The notes below the pieces were generated by a model. That model saw only the letters and a program-made list of their open reading frames with translations, was not told the origin of the DNA and did no database searches. DNA of 64,000 bases from Pontibacter ruber (GTDB lineage Bacteria > Bacteroidota > Bacteroidia > Cytophagales > Hymenobacteraceae). Shown in pieces: positions 27,438-35,489 of the stretch (its first letter is position 1; each line of letters begins with the position of its first letter). The DNA lies in contig NZ_JALPRR010000003.1 of NCBI RefSeq assembly GCF_023630205.1, forward strand, positions 496,001 to 560,000. The letters run 5' to 3'. The position numbers and the translations under genes were made by a program.

Positions 27438-27977
27438 ATGTCAGGAATAGATTTTCAGGGTGAAACAGAACAGAGCCTGGTTGCCGCTCTCAGGCAGGGC
27501 AGGCAGGAAATGCTTGGAAAGTTGTATGACGCCTACGCTCCCTTGCTGCTGGGGGTGATCTCCCGGATTGTGCCTGATACGGAAGTGGCTGAACAAGTAC
27601 TACAGGAAACTTTTGTTGCCATCTGGACGCGAATAGGGGTATACGACGCCTCCAAAGAGCGCCTGCTCACCTGGGGACTTGCCATTGCCAGGGGAATTGC
27701 CCTGGAAGCTGTGAAGACAGGCCGCTACAGCTCCTCTGTAAATCCTGCAAATGAAACTAACCTGCAGCAAAATAAAATTTTACCTTTGCAGCAGGGACAT
27801 GTAAGCAAAGAGAATCTTTGTTCGCTTGCCCCACTGGAGAAAAGAGCGCTGGAATTGTTATACCTGAAAGGACGCACCTATGCCGAAGCCGCAGGCGAAC
27901 TGAGCATGACCGAAGCAGCCTTGAAAGAGGTGTTGAAAAGCGCATTCACTCATTTAAAGGCAGATAAGTCAGCATGA
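27438..27977 (+). CDS. ECF RNA polymerase sigma factor
   Basis: 179 residues. Region 2 runs about 10-75 (LYDAYAPLLLGVISRIVPD, EQVLQETFVAIWTRI), and region 4 runs about 125-175 (LAPLEKRALELLYLKGRTYAEAAGELSMTEAALKEVLK given here in part: YAEAAGELSMTEAALK). Its stop overlaps the start of a cupin anti-sigma gene (ATGA), a standard co-translated sigma/anti-sigma pair. It probably belongs to the ChrR-linked ECF type. The signal may be oxidative or metal related, but the sequence does not say. Confidence 0.9.
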   Translation: MSGIDFQGETEQSLVAALRQGRQEMLGKLYDAYAPLLLGVISRIVPDTEVAEQVLQETFVAIWTRIGVYDASKERLLTWGLAIARGIALEAVKTGRYSSSVNPANETNLQQNKILPLQQGHVSKENLCSLAPLEKRALELLYLKGRTYAEAAGELSMTEAALKEVLKSAFTHLKADKSA

Positions 27978-28588
27978 ACACGGTTGCAGAATTTATTGAA
28001 TCCGGTATACTGGAGCTGTATGTGATGGGAGCTGCCAGTGAGGAAGACGTGCTTGCCGTAGAAAAAATGGCGGCTGCTCATCCCGAAGTAAAACAGGAGA
28101 TTGAGCAGATCAGCCTGGCCATGGAGCATTACGCGCAGACCTGTGCCACAAAGCCCCGTTCCACCGTGAAAACAATGGTGATGGCTACCGTCGATTACCT
28201 GGAGCGAATGAAACAGGGGGAACTCCCGGAATCTCCGCCAGTACTCACGCCCGGCTCCTGCATCAGCGACTACGGGAAATGGCTCGATAACCCCAAGGCC
28301 ACACTGCCCGCTGATGCCGAGCAGGTTTATGCCCGCATCATCGGCTATACTCCCACTGCCACCACCGCTATTGTGTGGGTGCGTGAGCAAAGCGAGGAGG
28401 AAGTGCATCACGATGAATACGAGCGCTTCCTGGTCGTGGAAGGCACCTGCCTGATGCGTGCAGGGGAGGAGACCTACAACCTGGCCGCCGGCGATTATTT
28501 TGCTGTTCCGCTCAACACGCCCCACCAGCTCACCGTAACCTCCACGTCACCCTGCAAAGCCATTTTGCAGCGTTTGAGTGTGGAGTAA
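27974..28588 (+). CDS. cupin-type anti-sigma factor (ChrR-like)
   Basis: 204 residues. The N-terminal helical part (about 1-90: SGILELYVMGAASEEDVLAVE) resembles the zinc-type/RskA anti-sigma domain. The C-terminal cupin (about 95-200) has EVHHDEYERFLVVEG and AGDYFAVPLNTPHQL, with His/Glu residues placed as metal ligands. It overlaps the sigma gene by four bases. By analogy with ChrR it would hold the sigma factor inactive until the cupin senses a signal. The classical HxxxCxxC zinc motif is not evident. Confidence 0.85.
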   Translation: MNTVAEFIESGILELYVMGAASEEDVLAVEKMAAAHPEVKQEIEQISLAMEHYAQTCATKPRSTVKTMVMATVDYLERMKQGELPESPPVLTPGSCISDYGKWLDNPKATLPADAEQVYARIIGYTPTATTAIVWVREQSEEEVHHDEYERFLVVEGTCLMRAGEETYNLAAGDYFAVPLNTPHQLTVTSTSPCKAILQRLSVE

Positions 28589-28663
28589 GATACTAAAATG
28601 GCAGCTGTGTGTGCAGGTACCTTTCCTTTCCCCCATGTATTTTTTAACTGATAAGCTTCCAGC

Positions 28664-28758
28664 TCCAGCGCTTGCCGGAGCAGCTGTTACGCATGCTGAA
28701 GGTATAGCTGCGTGGAAAAGAAAAGGCACTAGCTGCAAGCTCGCGACAGCGGGGGAGG
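28664..28758. repeat. REPIN-like element
   Basis: Core GCTGAAGGTATAGCTGCGTG and right arm CTAGCTGCAAGCTCGCGACA. It ends directly at the stop codon of the pentapeptide-repeat gene. The left arm is decayed. Confidence 0.7.
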
Positions 28759-28759
28759 T

Positions 28760-29788
28760 TTATTTCAGAATAATGCCTGTTGTATCTGCATTTTTTAAGC
28801 TGGAATCGTTTAAGAAGCGGACGTTTCTCAGGTCAGCGCCCCGTAGCCTGGCATTTTTAAGCCTTGCACCTCGTAAGTTTGCACCTCTTAGATCGGCACT
28901 ATCCAAAATAGCGTCTTCTAAAAAAGTTTCCTTTAAAAATGCGTTTTGCAGATCGGCACCCCTCAGATCGGCTCTGGTAAGATCGGCGCCTTCTAAAATG
29001 GCATGCGTTAATTTTGCGCCCCTTAAGTCAGCATTGTATAGTTTAACGCCGCGCATATCAGTCAGAGACAGATCAGCACCCCTGAGTCTGGCCGCATTCA
29101 AATCAGCACTATCCAGTTTCGCGAACTGCAGGAAAGCAGCAGTCAAATCAGCCGAATGGAAATAAGCCTGACTTAACCTGGCCTCGCTCAGGTCGGCTTT
29201 CACCAGGCTGGCACCAATAAAGAAAGCGCCTTTTGCATTTGTGAAAGACAGATCAGCGTTGTCGAGCCTGGCACCTTGTAGCCTGGCGCTTCTTATAAAC
29301 GAACCGCTTAAATTGGCGCCTCTCAGATCGGCGCTATCTAATACCGCATTGTTCAGTTCAGAGTTTGTAAAGACGGTATTACTCAGATTAGCTTTGGCCA
29401 GTTTTGCATTCGAGAGGTCGGCCCCATACAGGTTAGCGCCATGCAGGTCAATCCCTTCAAAAAAACCATACTCTCCGTTCAAACCCCGAAGATCAACTCC
29501 TTCCTGGTGCAGAAATTTTAAAGCGTCCATGCGTCCGCCTCCTTTCTCTAAAAGTATAGACCAGTTCTCGCGGATGACCTCACGCCTGCGCCTTGGTCCT
29601 TCTAAAAACCAGGAAATAACGGCTATAAGTATGATCAGTTTGCCAAGATACTTTATAAGTACAAAAATAGCCAGGTGGCTTAACCAGTAAGCGATCCATT
29701 CAAATGTCCAGTTAAGCCAGCGAAACGGGGCTACCCATGCAGAGCCGTTTTCAGGTTTAACAGGCCTTTTTTTCTCTTTCTTACTCAT
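28760..29788 (-). CDS. pentapeptide-repeat membrane protein
   Basis: 342 residues from the ATG at 29788 (MSKKEKKRPVKP); a longer frame to 29863 lacks support. Two hydrophobic segments lie at about 25-50 and 52-62 (LAIFVLIKYLGKLIILIAVI). From about residue 100 to the C-terminus there are roughly 45 A(D/N)LxxA-type pentapeptides (GADLSNAKLAKANLS and the like), which form a right-handed quadrilateral beta helix. The repeats presumably face the cytoplasm. Function unknown; such proteins are often scaffolds. The regular repeats explain the long open frames on the opposite strand. Confidence 0.88.
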   Translation of the reverse strand: MSKKEKKRPVKPENGSAWVAPFRWLNWTFEWIAYWLSHLAIFVLIKYLGKLIILIAVISWFLEGPRRRREVIRENWSILLEKGGGRMDALKFLHQEGVDLRGLNGEYGFFEGIDLHGANLYGADLSNAKLAKANLSNTVFTNSELNNAVLDSADLRGANLSGSFIRSARLQGARLDNADLSFTNAKGAFFIGASLVKADLSEARLSQAYFHSADLTAAFLQFAKLDSADLNAARLRGADLSLTDMRGVKLYNADLRGAKLTHAILEGADLTRADLRGADLQNAFLKETFLEDAILDSADLRGANLRGARLKNARLRGADLRNVRFLNDSSLKNADTTGIILK

Positions 29789-30296
29789 TTCATAATGCTG
29801 GCTTATACTTAAGCTATACTTGCTAGCATAGGCACAGTTGCATGCAGATTCTGTGCGTGCCATCCAACGTATAACTGGTGCTGCGCCAAATTAAAATTCA
29901 GAAATCAGAAATTATGAATACAGGGTAATCCTGCGCTTCCCTGATTTTATAAGTCTAACATGTTTCTAAAAACCAAACTGGAGAAGCACTAGTCCTGACA
30001 CGTTTATCATTTTACCTTTTGGCAAGGTACTCAGGCTTAGTGTTCATCGCAGATCCGCGCCAGAAAGAAGAGAATGAAACAGCCCTATCCTCAAGGGGAT
30101 AATCGGTAGCTGCGCCTGGCAAACTGCGATGTAAATGAGGCAAAACCAGAAAAGATATGGATCAGGATAAGGCTATAAGTTTACACCTGTAGCTTCTATT
30201 TTAGAGCGTTAGATATAAATAAATAAAAAATAATTAACGCAACCGATTAATTGCGCGTATATTAGCAAACAAACGGTTGCATATTTTAATCCAGAA
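29789..30296. other. intergenic region between divergent genes
   Basis: No gene supported. The right end holds the inverted repeat GCAACCG (30239-30245) / CGGTTGC (30274-30280). Confidence 0.5.
30239..30280. promoter_or_regulatory. inverted repeat, candidate ArsR-family operator
   Basis: GCAACCG and CGGTTGC half-sites lie 28 bp apart, with ATTAATTGC next to the first, just before the ArsR-type start. Such placement fits autorepression across the promoter. Confidence 0.45.
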
Positions 30297-30617
30297 ATGA
30301 GAAGAGACGTTTTCCAGGCGATAGCAGACCCTACCCGAAGAGCCATTATTGGTTTGATTGCCCTGCAGGCCATGACGCCGAATGCTATAGCCGAACATTT
30401 TGACACCAGCCGGCAAGCTATTTCGAAGCACCTGCAGATCCTGACCGAGTGCCAGCTTGTAAAACAGGAGCAGCAGGGGCGGGAAATATACTATCAGCTG
30501 GAAATAGCTAAAATGAAAGAAATAGACAAATGGCTGGACCAGTTCCGAAAGATCTGGGAAGACCGTTTCAGCGAACTTGACAATGTATTATCAAACCTAA
30601 AACATAATAAGCCATGA
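30297..30617 (+). CDS. ArsR family winged-helix regulator
   Basis: 106 residues: [20 protein letters not shown], the recognition helix in [18 protein letters not shown], and the wing in [15 protein letters not shown]. No metal-binding cysteine motif, so it is of the ArsR type that is paired with SRPBCC proteins rather than a metal sensor. Its stop overlaps the ATG of the SRPBCC gene by four bases (ATGA). It probably represses its own operon through the inverted repeat upstream. Confidence 0.93.
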   Translation: MRRDVFQAIADPTRRAIIGLIALQAMTPNAIAEHFDTSRQAISKHLQILTECQLVKQEQQGREIYYQLEIAKMKEIDKWLDQFRKIWEDRFSELDNVLSNLKHNKP

Positions 30618-31123
30618 AACACGACCTGGAATTCGAGTTCACAGTGAACAAGGAAAACAAAACGATCACTGTTAAAAGAGCGTTTGCAGCAGAGCTCCCG
30701 CTAGTGTGGGATGCTTACACCAAAAGCGAGATACTGGACCAATGGTGGGCGCCTAAACCCTGGAAAGCCCGCACCAAAACCATGGATTTCAGAGAAGGTG
30801 GCTACTGGCACTATGCCATGGTTGGCCCCGAAGGTGAGGAGCACTGGGCATTGGCCAATTACAAGACCATCGACCCTAAAAAGCGCTTTACCGCGCTGGA
30901 TGGTTTTGCCGATGCCGAAGGAGTGGTAAATAAAGAAATGCCGCAATCGAAGTGGGAGGTAAGCTTTACACCCAAAGAGGAAGTTACCTTAGTAGAGAAC
31001 CTGATCACATTTGATGACCTGGCACAACTCGAAACTACCATCCAGATGGGCTTTAAAGAAGGCCTGACCATGGCAATGGAAAACCTTGATACCTTACTGG
31101 CTGCCCAGAAACAGGAGGCGTAA
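30614..31123 (+). CDS. SRPBCC (AHSA1-like) domain protein
   Basis: 169 residues of an AHSA1/START-like helix-grip fold: [30 protein letters not shown], here quoted in part as [17 protein letters not shown], then [17 protein letters not shown], and the long C-terminal helix [17 protein letters not shown]. The fold binds hydrophobic ligands in a central cavity. It is translationally coupled to the ArsR regulator, a very common pairing in Bacteroidota. The ligand is unknown. Cytoplasmic. Confidence 0.9.
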   Translation: MKHDLEFEFTVNKENKTITVKRAFAAELPLVWDAYTKSEILDQWWAPKPWKARTKTMDFREGGYWHYAMVGPEGEEHWALANYKTIDPKKRFTALDGFADAEGVVNKEMPQSKWEVSFTPKEEVTLVENLITFDDLAQLETTIQMGFKEGLTMAMENLDTLLAAQKQEA

Positions 31124-31165
31124 GGAATGTAAGCTGCAGAACAGCTATCAATTTTAATTGCATAC

Positions 31166-31208
31166 ATAAAAGCGGGGCTGCTACATAACGTTAGCGCCCC
31201 GCTTTTAT
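31166..31208 (+). terminator. terminator after the ArsR-SRPBCC operon
   Basis: ATAAAAGCGGGGC pairs with GCCCCGCTTTTAT (loop about 16), giving a strong hairpin with flanking A/T runs that may work in both directions. Confidence 0.8.
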
Positions 31209-31235
31209 AGTTTATAGAGCTAGTTCATTGTCTTT

Positions 31236-31295
31236 TGTGCGAGCTTGTACTTACCGCTGTATCACCGCTGGCGCGAGCTTGCAGTTCGTGCCTCC
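31236..31295. repeat. two REP arms in direct orientation
   Basis: TGTGCGAGCTTGTA and GCTGGCGCGAGCTTGCAGTT lie 20 bp apart, then CGTGCCTCC. A rearranged REP site next to the RAYT remnant. Confidence 0.6.
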
Positions 31296-31300
31296 ACTAG

Positions 31301-31797
31301 TCAGGCAACGTCAATCTCCAGCACCCCTTTGCCGCCACTAAAGTCAATCGCGCTGCTATACTTCCAATGCTCCGGCTCCGACACAAAGCCTGCCTCCACG
31401 GGGTTGTTATGGATGTAGTCGATTTTCTGATCTATTACAGCTGCGCTCCACAGCTCGATGGGTTGGTTGTGTTGCTGCCAGAAAGCCGGTGGGCACATTC
31501 TTGTTCTTCAGGCCGGCCCGATCCATCAGCCAGAGCATCCATTCTTTCCGGCTCTCATGGTTGTGCTCGGCTATACTTAGTCCCCCTTTGAAGGGGGTAG
31601 GGGGATGTTCTGTTTGGAAGTATACGTTTTCAGCTCCTTCAGCAGCACGCTTGGGTTGTTGACCGGAAGATCAGGTGCACGTGACTGGGCATGATGCACC
31701 AAGCATAGATCTCCATGCCTTTGTTCTTGCGGCTTAGTCCAAGCTTTATGTAAGTATGGCAAAGTACTCTTCCCGCGTAAACACGTCTATCCAGTAC
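31301..31797 (-). pseudogene. RAYT (REP-associated transposase) remnant, copy 2
   Basis: The minus strand carries a scrambled RAYT in several frames: YAWCIMPSHVHLIF (HUH motif), LLKELKTYTSKQ, a G/C-rich insert (31580-31607), an ESRKEWM-like stretch, then WSAAVIDQKIDYIHNNPVEA and a C-terminus ending GVLEIDVA. At least two frameshifts and the insert make it non-functional. REP arms flank it on both sides (31236-31295 and 31930-32024), as expected for a RAYT and its REP elements. Confidence 0.75.
31580..31607. repeat. G/C-rich dispersed palindrome inside RAYT remnant 2
   Basis: CCCCCTTTGAAGGGGGTAGG, the same as at 14301-14330 and at the matching position of the transposase. Confidence 0.65.
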
Positions 31798-31929
31798 ACC
31801 ACCGAAAACTTACAAAGTATAGCCCCTCCTTGTTATGAAATTTATACTTCCGGCTTATGTTCCTGCTTATACTTATAACAGCTGCGTCCGGATTTTGGGT
31901 TAGGAAAGTATTACGCTAGTGAGAACTAA

Positions 31930-32024
31930 TGCTAGTGCGAGCTTGTAGCTCGTACTGTTACTTGTGCTGAAGGTATAGCTTTGTGGAAAAAAAAAGGCAC
32001 GAGCTGCAAGCTCGCGCCAGCGGA
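31930..32024. repeat. REPIN-like element, full copy
   Basis: Left arm GCTAGTGCGAGCTTGTAGCT, core GCTGAAGGTATAGCT, right arm GGCACGAGCTGCAAGCTCGC then GCCAGCGG. It is the last REPIN before the AT-rich island. Confidence 0.8.
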
Positions 32025-32846
32025 GAGATAACCTAAGTAATTGAATATTAGAAAGAACTAAATTATTTGGTTTTTTACTAATATTATTGGGTTACCAATT
32101 TAACAATGCAGTATAAATACTAATAATTATGAACAGCGTATGGGCTGTCAGAATGGCTGTCATAGTTATACTGTCTCTTCTGTCTTGACTGCTACTATGT
32201 CAGTTTTAAAGGAAGAATTGCTGTCAAATCGATATATTTTAATATCTTATTGGTTTGGCACGAAAGATGTACAGCCTGAAAGAATAAAACTAGCTTATCT
32301 ATGGTAACACAGATTGCTGGTTTGAATAGGGTCAGAATCTTGCAGGATTCTGTTGTGTGTTTGATACTACTAGTTGAATTGTAACGCAAAGGTAACATAT
32401 TTGTTACAAATTGCAATACCTATCGAAATCTTCACAAGGTCTAGCCAACCCGCCCTCCCGGCTACTTTAATTCTAATAGGTCATGGTGTAACCTTGGACA
32501 CCATAGGTAATTTGTCTGCACCTGTACAAAGTCAGACAAGAGTTCTCATTTAATGAATATGTAGCAGAAGGAACAGGTTAAATTTTCGGAAAACAAGTTC
32601 TATGGCAGATCTTATCTGCTATAGTGGATGGATAGGTTGATATATTAACCGAGGCTATTTCCTTTCCTAAAATGTAGGATTCGGAATTCAGCGTTGGAGG
32701 ACATATTATTCTTATCATTGGATTTTCATGAGCGGTGTATGCTGTACAGCACTTACTAGGCTACTCTATAGCTATGGTAAGAGTATGCACTAGTGGCTGG
32801 CTGTATGAAGTGAAGTATAATAATATAACGATTAACCATATAAAAC
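32025..32846. other. AT-rich region upstream of CBASS, no gene
   Basis: About 800 bases with marked AT bias and no supported gene. A small hairpin ATGGTGT/ACACCAT lies at 32483-32504. It marks the left side of the CBASS island and presumably holds its promoter. Confidence 0.5.
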
Positions 32847-33821
32847 ATGGCAACATTATTACAGTGTATAAAAAAATTTATAGATAAAATATCTGTTACT
32901 GACAGACAAGAAGAGAGCATTAATGGCTCGATTTCCAACATAAAAGATCATTTGCTAGATGATGATAATGATTTAAGTGTCGAAAGAATTTTTACAAATG
33001 GGTCCTATGAGCGAGATACTATTTTGAGACCACTTGATGATATAGACATATTTGCTGTACTGAAAAGAGAAGATTATACTAATGAATATGGTCAATTGTG
33101 CAGTCCGCAGAGTGTCTTAACTAAGCTAAAGAACTATCTGAACTCTTCGGCTGATTATGCCGGTAAAGTAAAACAAGATAGGCCTTGTGTTACGATATCT
33201 CTAAGCGATAAAAACTTTGATATTCTACCCAGTTTTGAAGAGGAAACCGGAGGTTATTTAATACCAAACTATGACCTTAAGTCATGGACGTACTCTTACC
33301 CAGTAAAACTAACTAAAGACCTTGCTGATGTGCATAGGATCCGAAATTATAGTGTAAAGCAAGTTGTCAAGGTAGCAAAGTATAGAAATAGAGATTTGGA
33401 TAAACTAATGCCATCCTACCATATTGAAGAAGTTGCTATACGAATTTTTACGGTAAATGCCTTTGCCAATTACGAGGAAGGTATAAGGCTGTGGTTTAAT
33501 CAAGCGGAGTATTACGCCGAACAGGGTAAATTTACCTCTTATAAAGCCTATGAACAGGCTATAATATTAATTAAAGAGGCTAAAATTAAGCTCAATGAAG
33601 CTCATGAGTATAAAAAGAGTGGTAATGAGGCTGAAGCCATCAAAATCTGGAAAGGGCTTTTTGGCAGAGATTTTCCTACTGTAGATACTGAGGAAGCAAA
33701 GAATTACTCTAGGGCTTTGTCCGAAGGTACATTAAAGGTTGCATCTACAGGTGCCATCTCTACTTCTTCAGGAAAATCAGTATTAGCATCAAAAGGGTAT
33801 TTTGGCGATGTTTCACAATAG
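32847..33821 (+). CDS. CBASS CD-NTase (cGAS/DncV-like nucleotidyltransferase)
   Basis: 324 residues. The nucleotidyltransferase signature is present: NGSYERDT with GS at about 52-53, then DDIDIF with the metal-binding D65/D67, and a third acidic residue in FDILPSF (about D125). This is the SMODS/CD-NTase set that makes cyclic oligonucleotide signals on phage infection. The C-terminal half is helical, and the tail ends SKGYFGDVSQ, a flexible end of the kind that CBASS conjugating enzymes act on. It lies first in a three-gene operon with an E2-like gene and a membrane effector. The low G+C content contrasts with the neighbours, pointing to horizontal transfer. Confidence 0.9.
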   Translation: MATLLQCIKKFIDKISVTDRQEESINGSISNIKDHLLDDDNDLSVERIFTNGSYERDTILRPLDDIDIFAVLKREDYTNEYGQLCSPQSVLTKLKNYLNSSADYAGKVKQDRPCVTISLSDKNFDILPSFEEETGGYLIPNYDLKSWTYSYPVKLTKDLADVHRIRNYSVKQVVKVAKYRNRDLDKLMPSYHIEEVAIRIFTVNAFANYEEGIRLWFNQAEYYAEQGKFTSYKAYEQAIILIKEAKIKLNEAHEYKKSGNEAEAIKIWKGLFGRDFPTVDTEEAKNYSRALSEGTLKVASTGAISTSSGKSVLASKGYFGDVSQ

Positions 33822-34233
33822 GAGATATTATAACACAAATATTCAAATCTATGCTATGAAGAGTGCTTATCCTCAATTTAAGCACAAAAAGAAAGATAAT
33901 GGGAGCATAGAGTTTGTCGGTAATCTAACTGTTAGGCCAGAATTACCCACTTATACTGTTTCACTTGAATATAGAGGCAGCAAGAGTCCTATCGTTAGAG
34001 TATTAAACCCGACGTTAGTGGAGAACCCACCACACTTTTACTCAGACAGCCAGTCATTGTGTTTATACCACCCTGACAACTATAAGTGGAAAAGGGAGAA
34101 TCTTGTTGCCAAAGAGATAGTAGCATGGACTTCAGGCTGGATTTATTTCTATGAAGTATGGCTACAAACAGGCATCTGGTATGGGCCAGATGCCCATTCA
34201 AATAAACTTATAAAAAAGAAAGATAACATATGA
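33808..34233 (+). CDS. E2-like protein of short type II CBASS
   Basis: 141 residues from the ATG at 33808, which overlaps the CD-NTase end by 14 bases; ATG 33856 is an alternative. Diagnostic stretches are YPQFKHKKKDNGSIEFVGNL, YTVSLEY, PPHFYSDSQSLCLYHP with the presumed catalytic C85, and WLQTGIWYG (preceded by GWIYFYEV). This is the stand-alone E2-like (UBC fold) protein of short type II CBASS, which lacks the fused E1 and the JAB protease. In the family it acts on the CD-NTase C-terminus to activate it. No E1 is encoded nearby. Confidence 0.8.
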   Translation: MFHNRRYYNTNIQIYAMKSAYPQFKHKKKDNGSIEFVGNLTVRPELPTYTVSLEYRGSKSPIVRVLNPTLVENPPHFYSDSQSLCLYHPDNYKWKRENLVAKEIVAWTSGWIYFYEVWLQTGIWYGPDAHSNKLIKKKDNI

Positions 34234-34997
34234 TAAGATTAGTACCTCTAGATGTTGATTATAAATATTTAAATCGCATTGACTCCTATTTAAACAAACT
34301 GCTATGGTTTTCTGCAGGTTTGTCTTTGTTAGTGTTCGCAATTGATTTTTTTCATCTTTTGCCAACCTATAATGAATTTTTGCAAACTACGCTTAACTCA
34401 ATAATATCTATACTTGCTCTTGGGTATTTCGTACTTGACTTAGTTTTTAACTACTCCTTCCAAGAGTCTGAAAGAAAACGGAGAAAGGATTTTATTGATA
34501 ACAGTCTTGGTACAACGTTAGCAGAGGAGAATTCTGTAGGCTATTTTTCGAATGACAGAACATCAGTTGGTGTCATAAAAATGGGAGTAAACTGTTTTGA
34601 AAACTCACTCTTTACAAAAACTGTATCTTCTAAAATGCTTACACCGATGTTTATAAAAATGTGTGCTGTTATATTGGTTTTTTTATGTTTAGCTCTATTT
34701 ACAAATAATAAGACGTTAACTACGGTACTACAGTTAGCTTTGCCACTTACTATTATTCAACAGGCATTTAAATTGTACTTTTTCAAAAAGAAGATTGATA
34801 AAATATTTGAAGACTTCAATCTAATATTCTCTGCTACCTCTGGAAACAATCGTGATAATTTAATCATTGATAATGTGATAAACTATGAGTCTACTCTAGC
34901 TTGGGGTACTGTGTTACTTGATAGTAAATATTTTAATGAAGTAAATCCTGCATTAAGTCAAAAGTGGGAATCGATGAAACTTCGCTTAAATTTATAA
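34230..34997 (+). CDS. four-TM CBASS effector (S-4TM type)
   Basis: 255 residues with four hydrophobic helices, about 22-46, 52-74, 138-157 and 164-184. They are arranged as two pairs separated by a charged region (ESERKRRKDF), with a soluble C-terminal region. The four-helix layout fits the SMODS-associated 4TM (S-4TM) effectors, predicted to damage the inner membrane once the cyclic nucleotide is made. It overlaps the E2 gene by four bases (ATGA), which supports one operon. The residue-level match to S-4TM is not certain, and another TM effector family is possible. Confidence 0.75.
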   Translation: MIRLVPLDVDYKYLNRIDSYLNKLLWFSAGLSLLVFAIDFFHLLPTYNEFLQTTLNSIISILALGYFVLDLVFNYSFQESERKRRKDFIDNSLGTTLAEENSVGYFSNDRTSVGVIKMGVNCFENSLFTKTVSSKMLTPMFIKMCAVILVFLCLALFTNNKTLTTVLQLALPLTIIQQAFKLYFFKKKIDKIFEDFNLIFSATSGNNRDNLIIDNVINYESTLAWGTVLLDSKYFNEVNPALSQKWESMKLRLNL

Positions 34998-35017
34998 TAG
35001 TGTAAGATCTTATTAAC

Positions 35018-35049
35018 TTTACAGGCAGGTGTTATTACCTGCCTGTAAA
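35018..35049 (+). terminator. terminator of the CBASS operon
   Basis: A perfect 13-bp stem, TTTACAGGCAGGT and its complement, with loop GTTATT. It lies six bases before the first hrpB 5' copy. Confidence 0.85.
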
Positions 35050-35054
35050 GTATA

Positions 35055-35428
35055 AATACTTCCCCTTGCCCTTCAACCCATTTACCATAGACTTACCCGT
35101 TCGGGAAATCATACCTGCTGTTAGGGAGCACCTGGCGGCGCAGAACACGCTGATCGTAAACGCGCCTCCCGGAGCCGGTAAAAGCACCTTGCTGCCGCTG
35201 GCTTTGCTGGACGAGGCCTGGCTCGAGGGCCAGAAGATCGTGATGCTGGAGCCCCGGCGCCTGGCGGCCAAAACCATTGCCGAGCGCCTGGCGCAGCTGC
35301 TGGGCGAGGAGGTAGGCCAGACCGTCGGCTACCGCATTCGTTTCGAGAACCGCACCTCCGCCGCTACCCGCATCGAGGTCGTAACCGAAGGCATCCTCAC
35401 CCGCATGATCCACAGCAGTTGGTTGTAA
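35055..35428 (+). pseudogene. truncated hrpB 5' copy A (residues 1-117)
   Basis: From the TTG at 35066 the frame encodes the first 117 residues of HrpB without a single amino-acid difference from the intact protein at 46573, including APPGAGKST (Walker A). Homology ends at 35416, after which three foreign codons lead to a stop. About ten base differences from the intact copy all fall in third codon positions. A truncated product of 120 residues would lack the DEFH box and the helicase core, so it is not an active helicase. It forms the boundary between the CBASS island and the next cassette. Confidence 0.85.
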
Positions 35429-35489
35429 TCTTTTTCTGTCATCACTTACTATTAAGTTTTTAATATATTTAGACTTTTAAATAGTGAGC

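Noticed and set aside
27438..28588. An FNR-like or metal-cluster anti-sigma with an HxxxCxxC zinc motif
   Set aside because: The motif is not present in the N-terminal part; only the cupin ligands support the ChrR-like call.
29241..29690. 149-codon plus-strand frame opposite the pentapeptide-repeat gene
   Set aside because: The periodic codons of the repeats leave the other strand open; no independent motif.
32025..32846. A further CBASS gene upstream of the CD-NTase
   Set aside because: Only short, low-complexity AT-rich frames are open there.
35066..35428. Copy A as a functional short helicase
   Set aside because: It ends right after residue 117, before the DEFH box and the whole helicase core.
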